A DNA stretch of 64,000 bases, from the NCBI RefSeq assembly GCF_001517425.1, contig NZ_FBWL01000167.1:84213-148212 (forward strand). The letters are read 5' to 3'. The notes under the pieces are model-generated. The model was not told the origin of the DNA. It did not search any database and saw nothing but the letters and a program-made list of their open reading frames with translations. Below, one piece after another: positions 37,661 to 46,502 of the stretch. Source of the stretch: Clostridium sp. C105KSO13. GTDB lineage: Bacteria; Bacillota; Clostridia; Lachnospirales; Lachnospiraceae. Position numbers and translations under genes: made by a program. The first letter of the stretch is position 1. Every line of letters starts with the position of its first letter.

Positions 37661-38560
37661 ATGGAAGAAAATTATAAATCGGGTTTTGTTACCTTAATCG
37701 GACGCCCAAATGTGGGCAAGTCTACTTTGATGAATCATTTGATTGGGCAGAAAATCGCGATTACATCAAATAAGCCCCAGACTACAAGAAACCGTATTCA
37801 GACAGTTTTTACAACAGAAGAGGGGCAGATTGTGTTTGTGGATACACCCGGCATTCATAAAGCAAAGAATAAGCTTGGCACATATATGGTGAATGTTGCG
37901 GAGAAGACGCTCAATGAAGTGGATGTAATCTTATGGCTGGTAGAGCCGTCCACATTTATAGGGGCTGGAGAGCAGCATATTACCCAGAGGTTGCAGAAAG
38001 TCCAGACCCCGGTTGTTCTCGTAATAAATAAAATTGACATGGTGAAAAGAGAAGAAATTCTGCCTTCCATAGATGCATACCGAAAGGTCTATGATTTTGC
38101 CGCCATTGTGCCAGTATCAGCTAGAAGCGGGGATAACACCGATGAACTTATAAAAGTGATTTTCCAGTACCTTCCTTACGGGCCACAGTTTTACCATGAG
38201 GACACCATCACTGATCAGCCTGAGCGCCAGATTGTGGCGGAGCTGATTCGTGAAAAGGCTCTGTATTGTCTCCAGGAGGAGATTCCCCACGGAATCGCTG
38301 TAGCTATAGACAGCATGAAAATGCAGAAAAAAGTTATGCATATTGATGCCACAATCATCTGTGAAAGAGATTCCCATAAAGGGATTATTATCGGAAAGCA
38401 GGGGGGTATGCTAAAAAAGATCGGAAGTACTGCCCGCTATGAAATAGAAAAGTTCCTTGACTGCAGAGTAAATCTGAAACTGTGGGTAAAGGTACAGAAA
38501 AACTGGCGTGATAGTGACTTTTTGATGAAAAATTTTGGGTACAGGGAAGAAAAGATATAA
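37661..38560 (+). CDS. era: GTPase Era
   Basis: 299-residue essential GTPase that binds 16S rRNA during 30S assembly. G motifs: [36 protein letters not shown]; the C-terminal KH domain contains GIIIGKQGGMLKKIG. AAGGAGGATGA precedes the ATG. It opens the era-yqzL-recO-glyS run. Confidence 0.96.
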   Translation: MEENYKSGFVTLIGRPNVGKSTLMNHLIGQKIAITSNKPQTTRNRIQTVFTTEEGQIVFVDTPGIHKAKNKLGTYMVNVAEKTLNEVDVILWLVEPSTFIGAGEQHITQRLQKVQTPVVLVINKIDMVKREEILPSIDAYRKVYDFAAIVPVSARSGDNTDELIKVIFQYLPYGPQFYHEDTITDQPERQIVAELIREKALYCLQEEIPHGIAVAIDSMKMQKKVMHIDATIICERDSHKGIIIGKQGGMLKKIGSTARYEIEKFLDCRVNLKLWVKVQKNWRDSDFLMKNFGYREEKI

Positions 38561-38593
38561 GGCCCAGAATCAGTTTGTCAAGGCATTTTGATA

Positions 38594-38613
38594 AAAATCT
38601 ACTGGTAGATTTT
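38594..38613 (+). repeat. Hairpin between era and the yqzL-like gene
   Basis: AAAATCTA (38594-38601) and TAGATTTT (38606-38613) pair perfectly around CTGG. No U tract follows, so it is probably an intercistronic RNA hairpin rather than a terminator. Confidence 0.5.
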
Positions 38614-38677
38614 ACGAGGTATAGGGCAGCTTTATATCGGAGAATCTAATACTATAACATAAGAAGAGGGTGATCCG

Positions 38678-38863
38678 ATGGAACAGAGATATTGGGACAA
38701 ATTTATGGAAACCGGAAGTGTGAAGGATTATCTGTCCTACAAAGCGGGGGGATTCGCTGAAAACGATGGACAGAAAGAAGAGAAAAGCATGGGAGTAAGC
38801 AGTAGTGAATCAGATCGTACTAACAGGAATGGTGCTTTCTACGGCACCCGTTGGGGAATATGA
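38678..38863 (+). CDS. YqzL-like small protein
   Basis: 61 residues. The N-terminus MEQRYWDKFMETGSVKDYLS resembles the YqzL family (pattern W-x2-F-x2-TG-x2-x2-YL), whose gene sits between era and recO in Bacillus; function unknown. AAGAAGAGGGTGATCCG precedes the ATG. The last 59 bases overlap the start of recO in another frame, which is long for an operon overlap; the C-terminal third may therefore be dispensable, or recO may start further in. Confidence 0.62.
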   Translation: MEQRYWDKFMETGSVKDYLSYKAGGFAENDGQKEEKSMGVSSSESDRTNRNGAFYGTRWGI

Positions 38864-39545
38864 CAGAAGAGTTGTTATCCTAACAAAAGAACAGGGAAAA
38901 GTATCTGCGTTTGCCAAGGGCTCAAGGCGTCCCAACAGCCCTCTGGCAGGTGCAGTAAATCCGTTTACTTTTGGGGAATTCACCATGTACGAAGGCCGCT
39001 CCTCCTACACCATACAGGCTGCAAATATTTCAAACTATTTTCAGGAGCTTCGGGAAGACCTGATCGGCGCATACTACGGTTTTTATTTCCTTGAATTTAC
39101 TAATTATTATACAAAAGAATTTAATGATGAGAAGGAAATGTTGAAACTTCTTTATCAGACTCTGCGTGCCCTGTCCAATGAACATATCCCCGACAGGCTG
39201 GTTCGCTGTATATTCGAATTGAAAGCCTATTGTATCAATGGAGAGGGCCCAGAGGTTTTTCAGTGTGTAGTCTGTGGAAATAAGGAAAGGCCGGCTGTCT
39301 TTAGCGTGAAAAAGGGCGGCCTTGTCTGCTGTGAGTGTGATGGAGATGTGATTGATGGAATTCCTCTGGAACAATCTACATTATATAGTATGCAGTACAT
39401 AGAAAGCAGCAAGATAGAAAACTTATATACGTTTAAAGTGTCAGGCGAAGTGATGGGACAGTTGGTTTATGTTTTGGATCATTACCGGGAGGTTTATGTC
39501 GAAAAAAGATTTAAATCTCTGGAAATACTGGAGGCACTGCTCTAA
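38805..39545 (+). CDS. recO: DNA repair protein RecO
   Basis: 246-residue recombination mediator that loads RecA on gapped DNA. It starts with an OB fold (VLTGMVLSTAPVGEYDRRVV, LTKEQGKVSAFAKGSRRPNS) and has a four-cysteine zinc finger (CVVCGNKERPAVFSVKKGGL followed by VCCEC). I use the GTG at 38805 because it gives the family N-terminus and GGAG lies nine bases upstream; the ATG at 38829 is the alternative. Confidence 0.93.
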   Translation: MNQIVLTGMVLSTAPVGEYDRRVVILTKEQGKVSAFAKGSRRPNSPLAGAVNPFTFGEFTMYEGRSSYTIQAANISNYFQELREDLIGAYYGFYFLEFTNYYTKEFNDEKEMLKLLYQTLRALSNEHIPDRLVRCIFELKAYCINGEGPEVFQCVVCGNKERPAVFSVKKGGLVCCECDGDVIDGIPLEQSTLYSMQYIESSKIENLYTFKVSGEVMGQLVYVLDHYREVYVEKRFKSLEILEALL

Positions 39546-39548
39546 GGC

Positions 39549-39577
39549 TTGAAAAAGAAAAACTAAACCGCTATAAT
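39549..39577 (+). promoter_or_regulatory. Promoter of glyS
   Basis: TTGAAA (39549-39554), 17-base spacer, TATAAT (39572-39577), 39 bases before the start. The leader is too short for a T-box. Confidence 0.65.
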
Positions 39578-39615
39578 AGGTAGCAACCGAGAAGAATAGA
39601 ATGTGAGGATGTATT

Positions 39616-41007
39616 ATGGTAGAGAAAACGATGGAAAAAATTGTGGCTCTTGCAAAATCCAGAGGATTTGTGTATCCGGGTTCAGAAATATACGGCGGTC
39701 TTGCCAACACGTGGGACTACGGAAACCTAGGAGTTGAATTGAAAAATAATGTGAAAAGGGCCTGGTGGCAGAAGTTTATTCAGGAATCTCCGTACAATGT
39801 AGGTGTGGACTGTGCGATTTTAATGAATCCCCAGACCTGGATAGCATCAGGGCATCTGGGCGGTTTTTCGGATCCTCTAATGGACTGCCGGGAATGCCAT
39901 GAACGTTTCAGAGCAGATAAACTGATCGAAGACTATTGCGAAGAACATGATATTGCTATCGAGGGAGCGGTAGATGCGTGGGGCCAGGAAAAGATGACAG
40001 CATTTATTGAGGAACACAATGTCGCTTGCCCGTCCTGTGGAAAGCATAATTTTACGGATATCCGTCAGTTCAACTTGATGTTCAAGACTTTTCAAGGAGT
40101 TACCGAAGATGCGAAGAACACAGTTTATTTAAGACCGGAGACTGCACAGGGGATTTTTGTGAATTTTAAAAATGTACAGAGAACCTCCAGAAAGAAAATA
40201 CCCTTTGGCATCGGGCAAATCGGAAAGTCCTTCCGAAATGAAATAACTCCGGGAAACTTTACTTTCCGCACAAGAGAATTTGAGCAGATGGAGCTTGAAT
40301 TTTTCTGTGAACCTGGCACAGATCTGGATTGGTTTGTTTATTGGAAACAATTCTGTCTTGACTGGCTGAGCTCTTTAGGACTCAAAGAAGGCGAAGTGCG
40401 GTATCGGGACCACGATAAGGAAGAACTTTCATTCTATAGCAAGGCTACAACGGACGTAGAATTTTTATTCCCCTTCGGCTGGGGTGAGTTGTGGGGTATT
40501 GCGGACAGAACAGATTATGACCTGACCCAACATCAGGAAGTATCAAAGCAGGATATGTCCTACTTTGACGACGAAAAGAAAGAAAAGTATGTTCCTTACG
40601 TAATCGAGCCATCTCTTGGAGCAGACCGTATGGTTCTTGCTTTCCTCTGCAGCGCATATGATGAAGAAGAGCTGGAGGGCGGAGATAAACGTACTGTCCT
40701 GCATTTTCATCCGGCACTTGCACCGGTAAAAATAGGTATCCTCCCTTTATCCAAAAAGTTAAACAAAGGTGCCGAAGAAGTATATGCAGAGTTGTCAAAG
40801 CTTTACAACTGTGAATTTGATGACCGCGGGAATATCGGCAAGCGCTACCGCCGTCAGGATGAGATTGGAACTCCTTTCTGTGTGACGTATGATTTTGAAT
40901 CGGAAGAAGATCATGCAGTAACTGTTCGTGATAGAGATACTATGGAGCAGGAGAGAATAAAGATAGAAGATTTAAAAGCTTATTTTGAAGAGAAGTTGCG
41001 TTTTTAA
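39616..41007 (+). CDS. glyS: Glycyl-tRNA synthetase (dimeric type)
   Basis: 463-residue class II aminoacyl-tRNA synthetase that charges tRNA-Gly. Family parts: [49 protein letters not shown] (motif 2) and [13 protein letters not shown] (motif 3), followed by an anticodon-binding domain. It is the single-chain form, not the alpha2beta2 type. TGAGGATG precedes the ATG. Confidence 0.96.
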   Translation: MVEKTMEKIVALAKSRGFVYPGSEIYGGLANTWDYGNLGVELKNNVKRAWWQKFIQESPYNVGVDCAILMNPQTWIASGHLGGFSDPLMDCRECHERFRADKLIEDYCEEHDIAIEGAVDAWGQEKMTAFIEEHNVACPSCGKHNFTDIRQFNLMFKTFQGVTEDAKNTVYLRPETAQGIFVNFKNVQRTSRKKIPFGIGQIGKSFRNEITPGNFTFRTREFEQMELEFFCEPGTDLDWFVYWKQFCLDWLSSLGLKEGEVRYRDHDKEELSFYSKATTDVEFLFPFGWGELWGIADRTDYDLTQHQEVSKQDMSYFDDEKKEKYVPYVIEPSLGADRMVLAFLCSAYDEEELEGGDKRTVLHFHPALAPVKIGILPLSKKLNKGAEEVYAELSKLYNCEFDDRGNIGKRYRRQDEIGTPFCVTYDFESEEDHAVTVRDRDTMEQERIKIEDLKAYFEEKLRF

Positions 41008-41038
41008 GGTGTGTTTCAATTAGAAAGGTAGTTTTATT

Positions 41039-42406
41039 ATGGGTAAAAATTTATGGGAAGTTTATACAGACGAGCAATTAAATGAACTGAATTCTTTAAA
41101 CGAGGATTATAAGAATTTCCTGGATACAGGAAAGACAGAGCGCGAATGCGTAACTGAGATCATCAGGCAGGCAGAAGCGGGTGGATATAGAGAACTTTCC
41201 TCCGTGCAGCAGCTGAAACCGGGGGATAAAGTATATGCGGCGTGGATGGGAAAATCCATTGCACTTTTCAACATCGGGGAGGATGACATGGAGCAGGGTA
41301 TGAACATCCTTGGTGCTCATATCGATTCTCCCAGGATGGATCTGAAGCAGAATCCCTTATATGAAGCAGATGGATTTGCGTACTTTGATACACATTATTA
41401 TGGTGGAATCAAGAAATATCAATGGGTGACACTGCCTCTGGCAATTCACGGCATAGTGGTGAAAAAAGACGGGACCAAAGTTGACATAGCTGTAGGAGAA
41501 AACGAAGATGACCCTGTATTCGTAATTACCGATCTGCTGATTCATTTGGCCGGGAAACAGATGGACAAAAAAGCTGCCACTGTTGTGGAGGGAGAAAATC
41601 TGGATATCCTCATAGGCAGCAGACCGCTGACAGGTGAAGAGAAAGATGCCGCTGCCGCACAGATTCTGAAGCTTTTGAAGGAAACTTACGATATAGAAAA
41701 GGAAGATCTGATGTCAGCAGAGTTAGAGGTAGTACCGGCTGGAAAGGCAAGAGATTGCGGCCTTGACAGAAGCATGATTATGGCATATGGTCAGGATGAT
41801 CGTGTTTGTGCTTATACATCTCTCGCTGCCATACTGAAAGTAGGCCATGTAAAACGCACTTCCTGCTGTATTCTTGTAGATAAAGAGGAAATCGGCAGTG
41901 TGGGTGCAACAGGTATGCATTCCAGATTCTTTGAGAATGCGGTTGCAGACATGCTGGATAAGCTTGGGGCTTTCTCTGAGTTGAAGCTACGCCATGTAAT
42001 GGCCAATTCTACGATGATTTCATCTGATGTAGGCGCTGCTTATGATCCAATGTATGCAGATGCGTACGATAAGAAATCCTCTTCCTTCTTTGGAAACGGA
42101 CTTGTCATCAAGAAGCATACCGGTTCAAGAGGAAAGAACGGGTCTAATGATGCAAATGCAGAGTACATAGCAAAACTGAGAAAAGTATTTGATGACAGCC
42201 AAGTTGCATTTCAGATGACTGAGATGGGGAAGATTGATGTAGGCGGAGGTGGTACTATCGCATACATACTGGCACAATTTGGCATGGAGGTTATCGACGG
42301 AGGTGTGGCAGTTCTGAGCATGCATGCTCCCTGGGAGGTTGCCAGTAAGGCCGATGTCTATGAAGCCTACCGCGCATACTGCGCATTCTTAAAAGCTATG
42401 AAGTAA
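41039..42406 (+). CDS. M18 family aminopeptidase, copy 1
   Basis: 455-residue zinc aminopeptidase of the M18 (aspartyl aminopeptidase) family, cytoplasmic. Metal and catalytic residues are in GAHIDSPRMDLK, YGQDDRVCAYTS, VDKEEIGSVGATGMHS, SSDVGAAYDP and SMHAPWEVASKAD. It is closely similar over its whole length to the gene at 43463-44854, from which it is separated by a mobile-element relic. AGAAAGGTAG precedes the ATG. Confidence 0.93.
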   Translation: MGKNLWEVYTDEQLNELNSLNEDYKNFLDTGKTERECVTEIIRQAEAGGYRELSSVQQLKPGDKVYAAWMGKSIALFNIGEDDMEQGMNILGAHIDSPRMDLKQNPLYEADGFAYFDTHYYGGIKKYQWVTLPLAIHGIVVKKDGTKVDIAVGENEDDPVFVITDLLIHLAGKQMDKKAATVVEGENLDILIGSRPLTGEEKDAAAAQILKLLKETYDIEKEDLMSAELEVVPAGKARDCGLDRSMIMAYGQDDRVCAYTSLAAILKVGHVKRTSCCILVDKEEIGSVGATGMHSRFFENAVADMLDKLGAFSELKLRHVMANSTMISSDVGAAYDPMYADAYDKKSSSFFGNGLVIKKHTGSRGKNGSNDANAEYIAKLRKVFDDSQVAFQMTEMGKIDVGGGGTIAYILAQFGMEVIDGGVAVLSMHAPWEVASKADVYEAYRAYCAFLKAMK

Positions 42407-42456
42407 GATGGTGAAATGTTTAATTAAAAGAGGCGGATTGATAATATAATTTGTAA

Positions 42457-42924
42457 GTGCAATCTATCTGGCATGTTTTCCTGTTTTGCAACCGGAATTC
42501 AAGAAAATCCGGGTCCCATTCTTCCATTACTCCCGCACCAGGCAGGGAATTCATCCATCTTCTCTTTAAAGTTGAGAAAGAGATTCAGGATCTGCCTTGC
42601 GAAGAAAAGAGACAGAAGCATCAGGATGCGTCACAGCCTATCCTTGATGCCTTTTTGTCGTGGGTGGAAGAAACAGCAGCTCTTTCTACCACGAACGAAT
42701 CTAACAACCGCAGGGGGTACTCTAAAAACCAGAGAAAATACCTGGAAACATTTTGAGAGGATGGCCGGCTGCCGATCTCGAATAATTTATGCGAGGCAAA
42801 TATAAAGCCATTTGCCACAGCAAAACGTGCAAGGCTTTTTGCCCAAACTCCTAAGGGAGCAGCCGCTAATGCCGTTCTTTATACATTAGTAGAATCCGCC
42901 AGAAGAATGCAGGTTGGTCCATAA
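42457..42924 (+). pseudogene. IS66 transposase, C-terminal remnant with internal stop
   Basis: One reading frame gives LLFKVEKEIQDLPCEEK, then NQRKYLETF, a TGA at 42754-42756, then EDGRLPISNNLCEANIKPFA and RLFAQTPKGAAANAVLYTLV before a natural stop. This is the C-terminal end of an IS66 transposase (usual sequence FLEDGR, so TGA replaces one Leu codon). The rest of the about 500-residue protein is absent, and the N-terminal 34 codons are probably left-end sequence. Not functional. Confidence 0.85.
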
Positions 42925-42978
42925 GCATAAAAAGTGCCTCAAGAAATGATAGGTTTAGTATAGCAGCATTGCGGTAGA

Positions 42979-43012
42979 ATTACATGACGTCATCTTTTGA
43001 AGCACTTACATA
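42979..43012 (+). repeat. First copy of the 34-base right-end repeat
   Basis: Contains ATTACATGACGTCATC and TTTTGAAGCACTTAC. It matches 43329-43362 in the same orientation with two differences. As the reverse complement it begins GTAAGTGCTTC, like IS66 terminal repeats. Confidence 0.8.
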
Positions 43013-43029
43013 GCATAGATTCTATGCTA
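43011..43029 (+). repeat. Perfect 9-bp palindrome beside the first right end
   Basis: TAGCATAGA (43011-43019), one central T, TCTATGCTA (43021-43029). It begins just after the first right end. It may be chance or a scar. Confidence 0.5.
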
Positions 43030-43153
43030 AATGAAGCAGCGAAGCAATAAATAATATTAGAAAAAGTTAATTGTAAAAGTAAATTAGATCCCTTTTTGAA
43101 GGAGAGTCTAAATTAGTCTTGCAATTGATCATAATAGTAGAAAGAGGGTTTGC

Positions 43154-43369
43154 ATGACAAAAATAACTGATTATTTTAAAACAAAAACAATAAGAAAAAG
43201 GGGGTCTATCAAGACAAAAGTAATTGTTATACCTTCGATCTTGGTATTAATTTCCATATCAGGAATAGGGATTATTTCTTCCTATTTTATGAGACAAAGC
43301 TTACTTAATGAAATGGATTTGCCCGGATATTACACGACGTTATCTTTTGAAGCACTTACATATAATTGA
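43154..43369 (+). pseudogene. Methyl-accepting chemotaxis protein, 5' fragment
   Basis: 71 codons. Residues 1-54 (MTKITDYFKTKTIRKRGSIK, then TKVIVIPSILVLISISGIGI and SYFMRQSLLNEM) match the N-terminal anchor of chemotaxis receptors: a basic cytoplasmic start and the first membrane helix. From about 43316 the frame runs into the second IS66-like right end (DLPGYYTTLSFEALTYN) and stops. Ligand, HAMP and signalling domains are missing. AGAAAGAGGG precedes the ATG, so the captured piece includes its own translation start. Confidence 0.75.
43329..43362 (+). repeat. Second copy of the 34-base right-end repeat
   Basis: Same orientation as 42979-43012 with two mismatches; its GCACTTAC ends at 43359 and is directly followed by the ATATAATT octamer. 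Read as the functional right end of the inserted unit. Confidence 0.8.
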
Positions 43370-43462
43370 TCTGACGCCTCTTTTTTTATGGAATAAATCT
43401 GGGAAAATCATCCATACTATTCCTTAGCGGATAAAAAAACCGAAATAGGAAGGAAAGATATT

Positions 43463-44854
43463 ATGGAGAGAAAAAATGCCTGGAATTATTACAGTACAGA
43501 GGAAAGAAAACGTGTGGAAGATATCAGCCGCGCCTATTGTCATTTTCTGGACTGCAGTAAAACAGAACGTGAGTGTGCCGCCTCCGCAGTCAGACTGGCA
43601 GAGTCCCGGGGCTATAAAAATATGGAAACAATCTTAGAAACAGGAGAAACTTTGAAACCAGGCGACAGAGTATACGCCTGCCATATGGACAAGACTGTGG
43701 CGTTGTTCCAGCTAGGCGCAGAGCCTTTTGAAAAGGGCATGAACATTCTGGGGGCACATATTGATTCTCCGAGAATTGATGTCAAACAGATTCCCCTATA
43801 TGAAGAGCAGGGAAATGTTTACCTGGATACACATTATTATGGGGGAGTGAAAAAATATCAGTGGCTGGCACTGCCTTTAGCAATCCATGGGATCATAGTC
43901 AGAAAAGACGGCACAAAAACAGAGATAAAATTGGGAGAAAAGGAGAAAGATCCTGTCTTTGTTATAACGGATCTGCTTCCTCATCTTGGAAAAGAGAAGA
44001 ATGAACAGAAGGTAAAAGATTTCATTAATGCTGAAAAAATGGACCTTTTGATAGGAAATTACCCAGAGGCAGCTGAGAAGAACGAGAAAGAATCTGAATT
44101 GGTTAAAAAGACGGTTCTAAAAATACTCCAGGAGCAATACGAGATAGAAGAGGAGGACTTTATTTCGGCAGAGCTGGAAATAGTTCCTGCAGGGAAAGCG
44201 CGGGACTGCGGAATTGACAGAAGTATGGTACTGGCATATGGACAGGATGACCGAAGCTGTGCGTTCACTTCCCTGCTTGCACTTCTGGAAGTGAAAATGA
44301 CGAAACGCACAGCATGCTGTGTGCTGGTTGATAAAGAGGAAATCGGAAGTGTAGGTGCTACCGGAATGCACTCAAAATTTTTTGAAAACACGGTGGCGGA
44401 ATTGATAGAATTGTGTGGCGGTTACTCTGATATAAAGTTTCGCCGGACTATGACAAACTCTAATATGCTCTCCTCCGATGTTAGTGCCGCCTATGATCCT
44501 ATGTTTGCCGAGTACTATGAAAAGAAGAATTCTGCCTATCTGGGAAATGGGCTTGTATTTAATAAGTATTCAGGAAGTGCCGGGAAATCCGGCGCAAATG
44601 ATGCGAATGCGGAATATATGGCAAGTCTCAGGCAGGTTATGGATAAACATAAGGTTGTTATACAGACTGCAGAGCTGGGAGCTGTAGATAAAGGAGGAGG
44701 CGGTACTATAGCCTATATCATGGCAAATTATGGTATGAATGTAATCGATTGCGGAATCCCCGTACTGAATATGCATGCCCCCTGGGAGGTGTCCAGCAAG
44801 GCTGATATTTACGAGGCTCTCAAAGGCTATATTGCTTTTCTGAAAGAAGCATAA
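43463..44854 (+). CDS. M18 family aminopeptidase, copy 2
   Basis: 463 residues, same family as the gene at 41039-42406 and alignable to it from end to end; the catalytic blocks GAHIDSPRIDVK, YGQDDRSCAFTS, VDKEEIGSVGATGMHS, SSDVSAAYDP and NMHAPWEVSSKAD are intact. Differences are concentrated in the middle, where it has a longer Lys/Glu-rich stretch (AAEKNEKESELVKK). Both copies appear functional. GGAAGGAAAG precedes the ATG. Confidence 0.93.
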   Translation: MERKNAWNYYSTEERKRVEDISRAYCHFLDCSKTERECAASAVRLAESRGYKNMETILETGETLKPGDRVYACHMDKTVALFQLGAEPFEKGMNILGAHIDSPRIDVKQIPLYEEQGNVYLDTHYYGGVKKYQWLALPLAIHGIIVRKDGTKTEIKLGEKEKDPVFVITDLLPHLGKEKNEQKVKDFINAEKMDLLIGNYPEAAEKNEKESELVKKTVLKILQEQYEIEEEDFISAELEIVPAGKARDCGIDRSMVLAYGQDDRSCAFTSLLALLEVKMTKRTACCVLVDKEEIGSVGATGMHSKFFENTVAELIELCGGYSDIKFRRTMTNSNMLSSDVSAAYDPMFAEYYEKKNSAYLGNGLVFNKYSGSAGKSGANDANAEYMASLRQVMDKHKVVIQTAELGAVDKGGGGTIAYIMANYGMNVIDCGIPVLNMHAPWEVSSKADIYEALKGYIAFLKEA

Positions 44855-44890
44855 CGTCTGCGTATCAAAGGATACCTGCAAAAGGATATA

Positions 44891-44926
44891 CAAAAACGGC
44901 TGGCCCGAAATGGCTAACCGTTTTTG
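44891..44926 (+). terminator. Bidirectional terminator between M18 copy 2 and sstT
   Basis: CAAAAACGG (44891-44899) and CCGTTTTTG (44918-44926) are perfect inverted repeats with U-rich tails in both directions, between convergent genes. Confidence 0.8.
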
Positions 44927-44944
44927 TCTCGTTTGGGGGGATAC

Positions 44945-46204
44945 TTATTCTTCAATGTTGGTGTATACTTCAGGGTGTTTGCGTCTGTCTCTGAATTCTG
45001 CACAGGCTGTGTACAGAACGTCTGTTGAAGAATTGAGGGCAGTCTCGCAGGAGTCCTGAATAACACCTACGATGAAACCAACGCCGACTACCTGCATTGC
45101 GATATCATTCGGGATGCCGAACAGGCTGCAGGCAAGTGGAATCAGAAGCAGTGATCCTCCCGCTACTCCAGAAGCACCGGCGGCGCTTAAGGCGGAGAGA
45201 ACACAGAGAATAATAGAAGGTATGAAGTCTACCTGAATTCCCAGAGTATTAGCTGCTGCAAGCGCCATTGTGGAGATAGTGACTGCGGCTCCGGCCATAT
45301 TTATAGCAGCACCGAGAGGAATAGAAATAGCATAAGTATCTTCACTTAGTTCAAGCTTTTCACACAGCTCCATATTAACCGGAATGTTGGCAGCAGAGCT
45401 GCGGGTAAAAAATGCAGTAATACCACTGTCTTTTAGGCAGGTAAGTACCAGGGGAAATGGATTTTTTCTTGTACAGGCAAAGGTAACGATTGGGTTTATA
45501 ATTAGTGCTACGAAGAACATAGTTCCAACCAGAACAAGAATGAGTCTGCCATAGTCTAATAAGACATGCAGTCCCTGTTCGGAAATGGTTGTGAAAATCA
45601 AGCCCAGGATACCGAAAGGAGCGCAGTTGATAATCCATTTAACAGCCGTAGCAATTGCATCGGATATATTTTCCAGTGCACGTTTGGTACCGTCTCCTGC
45701 TTTCTTGAGAGCGAGACCCAGAATGATGGCCCATGCCAGTATGCCGATATAGTTGGCGTTTACAAGAGCATTTACCGGGTTGTCCACCACATTCATCAGT
45801 AGATTGGTCAGTACTTCCGTGACACCGCTGGGGGGGGCAATGTCCGTGGTGTTCGTATTTTTTGAAAAAGTAAGCGTGATCGGGATTATGTAGCTGGCCA
45901 GAACTGCAGAAAGGGCTGCCAGCAGGTTCCCAAGCATATAGAGCACTACAATAAAGGTCATATTGGTCTTCTGCCCTTTTCTCATCTGAGACAGCGCACT
46001 CATGACCAGAAAGAACACCAGAAGAGGAGCAACTCCCCGCAGAGCGCCGACGAACAGGGTCCCCAGAATGGAGATTGCCGATGCCTGAGGAACAACCAGT
46101 CCGAGAATGATACCGACAATCAATCCGCAGATAATCCGTTTGATAAGGCTGATACTGTTCCATTTTTGAAAAATCTTGATAACAGGGTTAAAAAATTTTT
46201 TCAT
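44945..46204 (-). CDS. sstT: Serine/threonine:sodium symporter SstT
   Basis: 419-residue polytopic carrier of the dicarboxylate/amino acid:cation symporter family, importing serine and threonine with Na+. Visible family parts are [37 protein letters not shown] and [21 protein letters not shown], with the [19 protein letters not shown] hairpin. I chose ATG 46204 ([20 protein letters not shown]); ATG 46231 is an alternative. It is divergent from tdh-kbl, which degrade threonine, so import and catabolism sit side by side. Confidence 0.93.
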   Translation of the reverse strand: MKKFFNPVIKIFQKWNSISLIKRIICGLIVGIILGLVVPQASAISILGTLFVGALRGVAPLLVFFLVMSALSQMRKGQKTNMTFIVVLYMLGNLLAALSAVLASYIIPITLTFSKNTNTTDIAPPSGVTEVLTNLLMNVVDNPVNALVNANYIGILAWAIILGLALKKAGDGTKRALENISDAIATAVKWIINCAPFGILGLIFTTISEQGLHVLLDYGRLILVLVGTMFFVALIINPIVTFACTRKNPFPLVLTCLKDSGITAFFTRSSAANIPVNMELCEKLELSEDTYAISIPLGAAINMAGAAVTISTMALAAANTLGIQVDFIPSIILCVLSALSAAGASGVAGGSLLLIPLACSLFGIPNDIAMQVVGVGFIVGVIQDSCETALNSSTDVLYTACAEFRDRRKHPEVYTNIEE

Positions 46205-46416
46205 GTTTTCTTCTCGTGGATATATTAGCATGGTACTATACCCACATCCCTCTCTTTCTTGTTTAGATTTGTTTTCCCCAACATAACTATTATGACATAA
46301 AACTGTGCATATTACCATATAAACTATATTTTAACAATATTTCATTATCAAAAGTGGTGCATCTACAAATCAAATGAACAAAAGTTAGAGGAAAATACAC
46401 AATAGAAATATTTTGC

Positions 46417-46451
46417 ACAATATTGTATATGGGTAGAATGAATGCTATACT
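46417..46451 (+). promoter_or_regulatory. tdh promoter with palindrome on the -35
   Basis: TTGTAT (46423-46428), 17-base spacer, TATACT (46446-46451). The 10-base palindrome ACAATATTGT (46417-46426) overlaps the -35 in the 300-base divergent region between sstT and tdh and could be an operator. Confidence 0.55.
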
Positions 46452-46502
46452 TAATAGGTAATCATCTGGGGAAGATGAAAAAATAACTAGGAGGCTATTG
46501 TC

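Larger units (their letters stand above)
42444..43367 (+). mobile_element. Decayed IS66-derived unit carrying a passenger fragment
   Basis: Left end TGTAAGTGC at 42452-42460, right end GCACTTAC at 43352-43359; the flanking octamer ATATAATT occurs at 42444-42451 and 43360-43367 and looks like the 8-bp target duplication typical of IS66. Inside are a transposase C-terminal remnant (42457-42924), a first right end (GCACTTAC, 43002-43009) and a chemotaxis-receptor 5' fragment (43154-43315). The two right ends belong to a 34-base direct repeat with two mismatches (42979-43012 and 43329-43362), 350 bases apart. Boundaries are inferred from these short signals; the duplication could be 7 bp if the outer A/T is part of the ends. 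Confidence 0.6.

Noticed and set aside
39546..39615. T-box leader for glyS
   Set aside because: The leader is at most 40 bases after the promoter, too short for a T-box, and no antiterminator hairpin is visible.
43154..43369. Functional small membrane protein
   Set aside because: The first 54 residues match a chemotaxis-receptor anchor and the rest is the end of a mobile element, so it is a fragment.
45639..46163. 174-codon frame inside sstT on the same strand, other phase
   Set aside because: It is Gly/Ser/Cys-rich, as expected for an out-of-frame reading of a membrane protein, and has no ribosome site.
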